A stretch of 64,000 bases of DNA from JAJECS01 sp965262745 (GTDB taxonomy: Bacteria > Chloroflexota > UBA11872): NCBI GenBank assembly GCA_965262745.1, contig OZ253558.1:1922001-1986000 (forward strand). Reading direction: 5' to 3'. Position 1 is the stretch's first letter. Each line of letters opens with the position of its first letter. Below, piece by piece: positions 25,676-32,412 of this stretch. The notes under the pieces were generated by a model. The model searched no databases and was not told the DNA's origin. It saw nothing but the letters and a program-made list of their open reading frames with translations. The translations under genes were made by a program, and so were the position numbers.

Positions 25676-25690
25676 AGCCGGAGACCTGGG

Positions 25691-26662
25691 ATGAGCAGCA
25701 CGCGGACGGACGGGACTCTTGACTCCGTGCTGGGCGCGATCGGCAATACGCCGGTCGTTGAGCTTGGGCGTCTGACACAAGGGCTACCGGGGCGGCTGCT
25801 GGTCAAGCTCGACTACCTGCATCCCGGATTCTCGAAGAAGGACCGCGTGGCCCTGCGGATGATCGAAGATGCGGAGGCCAGCGGCGAGCTGCGTCCGGGA
25901 CAGCCCGTGGTGGAGCTCACCAGCGGCAATGCGGGCACGGGGTTCTCCATTGTCTGCGCGGTCAAGGGCTATCACTTCGTGGCCGTGATGTCGCGCGGGA
26001 ACTCGGAGGAGCGGGCGCGCATGATGCGGGCACTGGGCGCCGAAGTTGTCCTGGTGGACCAGCTGCCCGGCGCGACGCCGGGTCAGGTCTCGGGCGCCGA
26101 CCTTGACCTGGTGGAGGCCGAAACTCAGCGCATTGTGCGGGAGCGCGGCGCCTTCCGACCCGACCAATTCCGCTTGCGGAGCAACTACCTGGCGCATCGC
26201 GACACGACCGGCCCTGAGCTAGTGGCACAGACCGGCGGCGCCATCGACGCGTTCTGCGATATGGCCGGGTCCGGCGGAACCGTGGGCGGAACATCGGCTG
26301 GGCTCAAGCAGGGCATTCCCGGAATCAGGTGCTTCGTGGTGGAGCCGGCCGGCGCGGCAGTTCTGGCGGGCAAGCCCATCGTGAACGCGGACCACCGCAT
26401 CCAAGGCGCGGGCTACTCGCGCCCGGAGTTGGCGAATATTCCGCCGGAAATGGTGGACGGCTATCTCACCGTGGACGACGAGGCGGCGACGGAGATGACG
26501 CGGCGGCTTGCCCGCGAGGAAGGGATCTTCGCCGGCTACTCGTCGGGAGCGAACGTGGCGGCGGCCCTGGAGCTGCTGCAGGGCGAGTTTCAGGGCGGCA
26601 CCGTGGCCACGATCATCAACGACTCAGGGCTCAAATACCTCAGCACCGACCTTTGGGAATAG
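25691..26662 (+). CDS. cysteine-synthase-family PLP enzyme
   Basis: A fold-type II PLP enzyme of the cysteine synthase/cystathionine beta-synthase family, 323 residues. The PLP lysine is probably K50 in PGFSKKDR. TSGNAGTGFS (near 77) binds the alpha-carboxylate, GSGGTVGGTSAGLK (near 195) binds the PLP phosphate, and YSSGANVAAAL is near 287. The family covers O-acetylserine sulfhydrylases and beta-replacement enzymes such as SbnA-type 2,3-diaminopropionate precursors, so cysteine synthesis is not the only possibility. It lies 15 bases after the third Ldh gene and has GGAG upstream of ATG 25691. Confidence 0.88.
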   Translation: MSSTRTDGTLDSVLGAIGNTPVVELGRLTQGLPGRLLVKLDYLHPGFSKKDRVALRMIEDAEASGELRPGQPVVELTSGNAGTGFSIVCAVKGYHFVAVMSRGNSEERARMMRALGAEVVLVDQLPGATPGQVSGADLDLVEAETQRIVRERGAFRPDQFRLRSNYLAHRDTTGPELVAQTGGAIDAFCDMAGSGGTVGGTSAGLKQGIPGIRCFVVEPAGAAVLAGKPIVNADHRIQGAGYSRPELANIPPEMVDGYLTVDDEAATEMTRRLAREEGIFAGYSSGANVAAALELLQGEFQGGTVATIINDSGLKYLSTDLWE

Positions 26663-26791
26663 CCGAAGCGCGCGCGGCCGATTGGCCATGGGTCGTGGCC
26701 ACCGCGCAACTGCGACACAATGGCGGCGCTGAGGTGGACGCCACGGTGTGGCGGCCACCACGTCCCATTTCCGGCGCAAGGAGCGGGTTTG

Positions 26792-27118
26792 ATGAGCATC
26801 AACCATCGAGATGACCGTCCGATCGTGGACATGGGTGACGGCGTGCAGCGCCGCACGATGGTGTGGGGCGAGCGCATGCTGCTGGCCGAGATTCATTTCG
26901 AGACCGGCGGCGCCGTGCCACGGCACGACCACGTGTACGAGCAGATCGGGTACTGCATCAGCGGGAGCCTCGAGCTTGACCTGGGCGATGACACGACGGT
27001 GGTCAAGGCCAACACGTCATGGGTGATTCCCGGCGGCGCGCCGCACGCGGCACGGGCGCTGGAGCCGAGCTTCGTCATCGAGATTTGGAATCCCGCGCGC
27101 GACGACTACAAGGACTGA
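26792..27118 (+). CDS. small cupin-domain protein
   Basis: A 108-residue single-cupin protein starting at ATG 26792 with AAGGAG eight bases upstream. The first cupin motif is clear (PRHDHVYEQIGYCISGSLEL, residues about 45-64: two His, a Glu and a terminal His equivalent). The second (NTSWVIPGGAPHAARAL) has one His, giving a likely metal site. No enzyme function can be assigned. It is 129 bases downstream of the PLP-enzyme gene and may be the last gene of that cluster or a separate unit. Confidence 0.82.
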   Translation: MSINHRDDRPIVDMGDGVQRRTMVWGERMLLAEIHFETGGAVPRHDHVYEQIGYCISGSLELDLGDDTTVVKANTSWVIPGGAPHAARALEPSFVIEIWNPARDDYKD

Positions 27119-27185
27119 CGCCGGCGTCGTTGGAAGCGCCCCTCATGGGGCCTGAACCGGAATCACAGCGGACGGACGCAGCCGA

Positions 27186-28478
27186 TTGAGCGCCTTTGGC
27201 GGCGTCACGGGGCGCATGTCGCGCGCGACGATCGAAATCCTGCGCGACAACCTGACGCTGGTGCCGTTTTTTACCGCGGGTGGGCTGGCCGCCGCCGGGT
27301 TCCAGGTTCTCCTGTCACGTTCCCTCGAGGCAACGGTCTACGGCGAGACGTTCGCCGTGCTGGGGATGCTCTCACTGCTGGGGACGCCCAGCCTTGTGAT
27401 CCAGACCATCATCGCGCGCAGCAGCGCGCGACTCTTCAGTTTGGGGCGGCTGACCGATATGCGCCTGGCGGCGTGGACCGCTGCCCGTCGGCTGAGCATA
27501 GCGGCGGTCCTGCTCACGGCAGTTCTGGCCGCACTCACACCGCTACTGATGCGTGCCTTTCAGCTGACAAGCCCGTGGCCGATGCTGGTGGCTGCGGTCG
27601 GCGCCGGCTTGGCCCTGCTGGAACCGCTGTTCCGCGGTGTCACGCAAGGGGCGCGGAACTTCGTCGCGCACGGCGCCATCGCAGCGATGTACGGGTTCGG
27701 TCGGCTGGGCGTAGGGGCCGTCGGGGTGCTGACCGGCGGTGGATCAACCGGGGCGCTGCTGGCAGGCCCGGCAGGCGCGCTCGCTGCCATAGGCACGGGC
27801 ATCGTCGCGCTGCGGGGACTCTTGCGCGGCGATTCCGCGCCGCGCGGCGCAGTGGCGCCAAAGGAGCCGCTGTGGGCGCATGTTCGGGTTGGCCTGATCG
27901 TGGCCGTCATGGCCGCCCTGCTGCATCTCGACGGGTTGGTGATGCGCATGTTCCATCCCCCCGACGTTGCCGCTGACTACGCCGTTCTCGCGGTTATCGG
28001 CCGCATGGTGTACTGGAGCGGGATCACGATTGGGCTGGTCCTGCTCCCCTTCGTGGTCCAGGCTGCCACGCGCGGCGAGGATTACGTGCGGGCATACCTG
28101 ATCAGCGTGGGATTGATGGTGTTTGCCGGGTCAATCGTGGCGTTCGTCGTGCTGCTGTGGCCCGACTTTGTCTACAGCGTGGGGTTCCGGGATGAATACA
28201 CGCTCAACACCACGCTGCTGCCAATCTACGTTGCCGCAGCTGCGATGCTGGCCATTGCGACGATGACGGCAAGTCTGCACATTGGCGCGTCCAACCTGCG
28301 GGTATGGCTTCCCTTGGCCGGACTGCTGGCCGCGACCGTCATCGGACTTGGCGTGGCGCATGAAAGCGCGAGTCAGGTCGTGACGGTCATCCTCGTGGCG
28401 GACGCCCTGGCCTTGGTCTACCTGGTCGGAGAAGCCGCATTGCTCACGCGGCGAGCACCCGCACCCGTACCCGTGTAG
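27186..28478 (+). CDS. multi-pass membrane protein, polysaccharide flippase-like
   Basis: A 430-residue hydrophobic protein with about 12 membrane segments, the size and layout of Wzx/MATE-like polysaccharide exporters. The N-terminal part (LVPFFTAGGLAAAGFQVLLSR ... YGETFAVLGMLSLLG) is typical of the family. It starts at TTG 27186; ATG 27216 (MSRATIEIL) is an alternative and neither has a strong ribosome binding site. It converges on the GDP-sugar genes at 28.5-32.3 kb, which supports a role in moving lipid-linked glycans across the membrane. Exact specificity unknown. Confidence 0.7.
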   Translation: MSAFGGVTGRMSRATIEILRDNLTLVPFFTAGGLAAAGFQVLLSRSLEATVYGETFAVLGMLSLLGTPSLVIQTIIARSSARLFSLGRLTDMRLAAWTAARRLSIAAVLLTAVLAALTPLLMRAFQLTSPWPMLVAAVGAGLALLEPLFRGVTQGARNFVAHGAIAAMYGFGRLGVGAVGVLTGGGSTGALLAGPAGALAAIGTGIVALRGLLRGDSAPRGAVAPKEPLWAHVRVGLIVAVMAALLHLDGLVMRMFHPPDVAADYAVLAVIGRMVYWSGITIGLVLLPFVVQAATRGEDYVRAYLISVGLMVFAGSIVAFVVLLWPDFVYSVGFRDEYTLNTTLLPIYVAAAAMLAIATMTASLHIGASNLRVWLPLAGLLAATVIGLGVAHESASQVVTVILVADALALVYLVGEAALLTRRAPAPVPV

Positions 28479-28518
28479 CGACTCTCACGGCTGCATATCG
28501 CCGCCAGCGCCCCCGGTC

Positions 28519-28890
28519 CTAGTCGGAGGAGCGCCCGTAGTCGTCAGAGAAGCGGACGACGTCGTCGGGGTGCGGCGTGGAAACCTCAAGGACTCGCACC
28601 GCCCCGTAAGGCGCGGCAAAGCGATGGACGGTTCCGGGTCGAATGCGGAAGGCCTGACCGGGCTGCAAGTCGCGCGTCTCGGCCGTTTCCGGCGAAGCAC
28701 CCACCGTCAAGGCCAGCCGACCCTCGAGGACGTAGATGGTCTCGTCCTTTTCCACGTGCGCTTGCAGGCTGAGCCGATGGCCCTCGCTGATCTCGATCAC
28801 CTTGCCCAAGTAGTGCTCGCAGCGCGCGTAGATTATCTCGCGCCCCCAGGGCTTCTTCACAATGGTGATCTCGTCAGACGGCGCGTTCAT
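28519..28890 (-). CDS. cupin-type mannose-6-phosphate isomerase domain protein
   Basis: The 123-residue protein matches the type II phosphomannose isomerase cupin (the domain often fused to GMP enzymes). Motifs are KPWGREIIYA at residues about 13-22, HRLSLQAHVEKDETIYVLEGRL near 38-59 (cupin motif 1 with His, Gln and His) and RIRPGTVHRF near 82 (motif 2). It would interconvert fructose-6-phosphate and mannose-6-phosphate for GDP-mannose. ATG 28890 overlaps the stop of the phosphomannomutase gene (ATGA), consistent with consecutive pathway steps. Confidence 0.85.
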   Translation of the reverse strand: MNAPSDEITIVKKPWGREIIYARCEHYLGKVIEISEGHRLSLQAHVEKDETIYVLEGRLALTVGASPETAETRDLQPGQAFRIRPGTVHRFAAPYGAVRVLEVSTPHPDDVVRFSDDYGRSSD

Positions 28891-30311
28891 CGGACTCCGG
28901 CGACGGACCGCCCGATGTCGAGCAGACGAACGACGCGGTCGGCGGACGTCGTTTCGCAATAGATGCGAAGCAGCGGCTCGGTTCCCGAGAAGCGCACGAG
29001 CAGCCAGCTTTCATCGGCCAGGTAGTACTTGAATCCGTCGAAGTCGCCCCGTCGGGCCACGGGGGTTCCGTCGATGGACTCGGGTGTCCAGGCAGCCATG
29101 CGGGCCATGATTGCCTCGCGGTCTTGCGCGGGAAAGCGCAGGTCCAAGCGGCGGTAGTGGTATTCGCGCCCGAGCTTCTGGAACAGCTTTTCGACGAGCT
29201 CCGACGGGGTCTTGTCTTCGCGGGCCATGAGGTCCAGGAAGAACAGTCCAGCGACGATTCCGTCGCGCTCTGGCATATGCATGCCAAACACGTAGCCGCC
29301 GCTCTCCTCGCCGCCCATCACTGCATTGGTATTGCGCATGGTTGGCGCCACGTACTTCATGCCGACGCCAGTCTCGTGAACCGGCACGCCGTACAGCTGC
29401 CCGAGCCGCTCCATCATCGCGGTCGTGGTGAGCGTCTTCACCAGCGGACGCCGGTCGCCGCGATGCTCGAGCATGTAGTAGGCCAGCAAGGCGATGGTGC
29501 GGAGCTGGTCGACGAACTGCCCGTGCTCGTCGACCACGCCCAGGCGGTCAGCGTCGCCATCGAGCGCCAGACCCACGGCGGCCTGCGCCTGGCGCACCGC
29601 CTCCCCCAGGGCGTCGGTTTGCGGCGGGATCGGTTCCGGTCGCGCCAGACCGGGAAATGCCGGATTCCACTCGGGGTGGATCTCGCGAACCTGGAGCTTG
29701 CCGCCGTTGAGAAATCGCGGCAGCCAGCCCGCGCCGGACCCATACATGGCATCCACGACCACGACGAGCTCGCGCCGCCGCAGCGCGAGCAGGTCGAGCA
29801 GATTCGGCACGTGTCTGAGATAGGCGTTCGCGGGATCGAAGGATTTGACTTGACCAACCTGGGGCGTGCCGAGTTGGCGAATCGCGGCAGGCGTCACCGC
29901 GGCGACAGCAGCCTCGACCTTCTCCAAGCTCGCGGGCGGCAAGGCGGCGCCGCTGGCGGTGCGGATCTTGAAACCGTTGTCGCTGGGCGGATTGTGGCTG
30001 GCTGTGATCATCACGGCGCCCGCCGCGCCGACACGGGCGACGCTGAACGCGGCGACCGGCGTGGGGCACGGACGGTCGACGAGAAAGGCCGGAATGCCGG
30101 TCGCGGCCAGGACCTCGGCTGTCGCGCGGGCGAACTCGGGCGATCCGAACCGGCGGTCGTAGCCAACGACGATGCCGTTTTCCCACGACCACTCGCGGCG
30201 CACGAAGTGGGCGAACCCCTGGGCCACGCGCCGCACGTTCGCAAACGTGTATTCGTCCGCAATGCCCGCGCGCCAGCCGTCCGTCCCGAACCGGATGGGC
30301 TCGCCGGTCAT
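28887..30311 (-). CDS. phosphoglucomutase/phosphomannomutase
   Basis: This 474-residue alpha-D-phosphohexomutase has all four family signatures: the catalytic serine S105 in TASHNPPSDNG, the metal loop DGDADR (near 245), the sugar-binding loop GGEESGG (near 340) and the phosphate loop RFSGTEP near the C-terminus. Linked to the isomerase downstream, it likely makes mannose-1-phosphate for the GDP-sugar pathway; glucose-1-phosphate is an alternative. ATG 30311 starts directly before the FGTDGWR homology; the frame upstream to 30521 overlaps the neighbouring gene and is rejected. Confidence 0.93.
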   Translation of the reverse strand: MTGEPIRFGTDGWRAGIADEYTFANVRRVAQGFAHFVRREWSWENGIVVGYDRRFGSPEFARATAEVLAATGIPAFLVDRPCPTPVAAFSVARVGAAGAVMITASHNPPSDNGFKIRTASGAALPPASLEKVEAAVAAVTPAAIRQLGTPQVGQVKSFDPANAYLRHVPNLLDLLALRRRELVVVVDAMYGSGAGWLPRFLNGGKLQVREIHPEWNPAFPGLARPEPIPPQTDALGEAVRQAQAAVGLALDGDADRLGVVDEHGQFVDQLRTIALLAYYMLEHRGDRRPLVKTLTTTAMMERLGQLYGVPVHETGVGMKYVAPTMRNTNAVMGGEESGGYVFGMHMPERDGIVAGLFFLDLMAREDKTPSELVEKLFQKLGREYHYRRLDLRFPAQDREAIMARMAAWTPESIDGTPVARRGDFDGFKYYLADESWLLVRFSGTEPLLRIYCETTSADRVVRLLDIGRSVAGVR

Positions 30312-30369
30312 AAGGCGCAACGCTCGGCAGCGGCGAGCCGCGGGTGGGGCGCGCCAGGGGACATGGCGC

Positions 30370-31341
30370 TCAGGCGACGATCGGAGCGTGTGACGCGAGA
30401 CGCTCACGCACTTCGCTGAGGCCGTCTCGCAGCGAATCATCCAGGGACCGAGTGGCGCGCCAGCCGGTGTCGCGGGCGATCCGGGACGGGTCGCCAACGA
30501 CGACACGGCCCTTCGCTCCACCCGCAGCCGAGCGCTCCCTCACCTCGACTTGAATGCCGGCGATCGCGGCAATCCGGTCGACCACCGAGCGCAGGGGCGT
30601 GGCCAGCCCGGTCGCGACGTTGTAGACGGCCCCCGCTCGGCCGCGCGCCGCCACGGCTTGTATGGCCTGCGCGGTGTCTCGCACATCTACGAAATCCAAG
30701 GCGTCACGCAAGCTCAGGGTGTTGATGACCGGTGGGGCGCCGTGGTCGAGAATTTCGGCCGCCTGCCTGATTTGGGGCGCGGGGAAGTACTCCTCAGGCC
30801 GGCCGGGACCGATGACGTTGAACAGGCGCAGTCGGACGATGTCCAGCCCTTCGGAGCGATGGTGCTGGCTGGCCTGCAGGTCCGCCGCCGCCTTGGTGAC
30901 GGCATACACGCCGTCCGGACGCTGTGGATCATCCTCGCGGATGGGACGGCTTCGGTCGTCGCGGCCATATTGCAGCGCCGAGCCCACGACAACGAGCCTC
31001 GCCTGCGGGACCATCGCGCGCAGGGCCAGAATCACACGGAGCTGCCCCAGGACATTCACGTCATAGGTCCCGATGGGGTCTTGCTCGGCCTGCCGCGGGT
31101 CGGCCACGGCGGCGAGGTTGATCACGACCGCCGGCCGCGTGGATCGAAACGCCTCGCGAATGCCGGGGCCGTCGCGCAAGTCGACTTTGAGGTCGCCGTC
31201 CCCGCGATGGTCGGCGGCAACTACTTCAGCGCCCACCGCCTGCAAGCTGGCGACGAGGTGCCGTCCGATGAATCCGCCAGCGCCGGTGACAAGCACCCGG
31301 ACGCCTTGCCACGAATGTTCCGCCGCCACCGCCTCGGTCAC
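30370..31341 (-). CDS. NAD(P)-dependent sugar-nucleotide reductase (RMD-like)
   Basis: This extended short-chain dehydrogenase has 323 residues, with the nucleotide-binding GAGGFIGRHL (near residue 21), INLAAVADPR near 74, and the catalytic Y-x3-K in YAVTKAAAD (near 148). It most resembles GDP-6-deoxy-D-lyxo-4-hexulose reductases (RMD), which act directly after Gmd and give GDP-D-rhamnose; the GDP-fucose synthase motif set is not seen. GTG 31341 overlaps the gmd stop (GTGA). The exact product is an inference from the gmd linkage. Confidence 0.82.
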   Translation of the reverse strand: MTEAVAAEHSWQGVRVLVTGAGGFIGRHLVASLQAVGAEVVAADHRGDGDLKVDLRDGPGIREAFRSTRPAVVINLAAVADPRQAEQDPIGTYDVNVLGQLRVILALRAMVPQARLVVVGSALQYGRDDRSRPIREDDPQRPDGVYAVTKAAADLQASQHHRSEGLDIVRLRLFNVIGPGRPEEYFPAPQIRQAAEILDHGAPPVINTLSLRDALDFVDVRDTAQAIQAVAARGRAGAVYNVATGLATPLRSVVDRIAAIAGIQVEVRERSAAGGAKGRVVVGDPSRIARDTGWRATRSLDDSLRDGLSEVRERLASHAPIVA

Positions 31342-32339
31342 GCGCCGTGCCGCGACGCCATGATTTGCGCGTGTGCGAGCTGGCTCTCAACAAGCTCCAT
31401 GTCCGCATCGACCATGAGCGTCACGAGCTCTTCAAAGGTGATGGTCGGTTCCCAGCCCAGCTTCTCGCGGGCCTTCGCGGGGTCGCCGATGAGATGCACG
31501 ACCTCGGCGGGGCGAAACAGGTCTTCGCTGGTGTAGATGTGGTCGCTGGCGTTAAGCCCGAGGTGCGAGAAAGCAAGCTCGGCAAACCGCTCGCCGGAGT
31601 AGGTCTCTCCCGTCGCGAGCACGTAATCGTCCGGCTCGGGCTGCTGCAGCATCAGCCACATGGCCCGAACGTAGTCGGGCGCGTAGCCCCAGTCGCGCTT
31701 GGTGGTCAGATTGCCAAACGGCACCTTGTCGAGGACGCCATGGCGGACGCGCGCGGCGTTGTAGCTGATCTTGCGCGTGACGAACTCGAGCCCGCGGCGC
31801 GGCGACTCATGGTTGAAGCAGATGCCCGAGCAGGCATAGATGTTGAAGCTTTCGCGGTAGTTGATGGTGATCCAGTGGGCGTAGAGCTTGGCGACGCCGT
31901 AGGGACTGCGTGGATAGAACGGCGTGGTCTCGCTCTGCGGCCACTCCTGCACGGCCCCAAACATTTCGCTGCTGGAGGCCTGGTAGAAGCGGATGCCGGG
32001 ATCGACGGCGCGCACGGCCTCGAGCATGCGGGTGGCGCCCAGGGCCGTGACCTCGCCGGTGAGGACCGGCTGGTACCACGACGTCTGCACGAAGGATTGG
32101 GCGGCAAGGTTGTAGACCTCGTCCGGGCGATGCTTCTTGAGAATCTCGATCAGCGAATACTGGTCATGCAAATCACCAGGCTCGAGCGTGATGTCGTCCT
32201 GGATGTGCGCGATGCGTCCGTTGTTCTCGGTGCTCGTGCGCCGCACGATGCCCACGACGTGATAGCCGCGCTCAAGGAGAAATTCGGCCATGTATGAGCC
32301 GTCTTGGCCGGTGATACCGGTGATGATGGCAGTCGGCAT
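31338..32339 (-). CDS. gmd: GDP-mannose 4,6-dehydratase
   Basis: Gmd converts GDP-D-mannose to GDP-4-keto-6-deoxy-D-mannose, the branch point to GDP-rhamnose and GDP-fucose. The 333-residue protein has the family opening ITGITGQDGSYMAEFLL, RRTSTENNGRI near 34, QASSSEMFG near 123, the catalytic YGVAK (near 148), and FNHESPRRG and KRDWGYAPDYV later. All are close to the Gmd consensus. It is the first gene of a four-gene run gmd-rmd-pmm-pmi on the minus strand. Confidence 0.95.
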   Translation of the reverse strand: MPTAIITGITGQDGSYMAEFLLERGYHVVGIVRRTSTENNGRIAHIQDDITLEPGDLHDQYSLIEILKKHRPDEVYNLAAQSFVQTSWYQPVLTGEVTALGATRMLEAVRAVDPGIRFYQASSSEMFGAVQEWPQSETTPFYPRSPYGVAKLYAHWITINYRESFNIYACSGICFNHESPRRGLEFVTRKISYNAARVRHGVLDKVPFGNLTTKRDWGYAPDYVRAMWLMLQQPEPDDYVLATGETYSGERFAELAFSHLGLNASDHIYTSEDLFRPAEVVHLIGDPAKAREKLGWEPTITFEELVTLMVDADMELVESQLAHAQIMASRHGA

Positions 32340-32412
32340 CAGTGGAATATCTCGATTCTCGGTTGCTTTCGCAGTGTACGCGGCCCCGGGGCGCGGCCTA
32401 CGCCGACTGGTC

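Noticed and set aside
25691..26662. Naming this gene cysK
   Set aside because: The PLP-binding motifs fit the whole family, and the neighbours do not include sulfur-assimilation genes, so a specific cysteine synthase call is not justified.
29124..30419. 431-codon plus-strand frame
   Set aside because: Antisense to phosphomannomutase, which has all four catalytic signatures.
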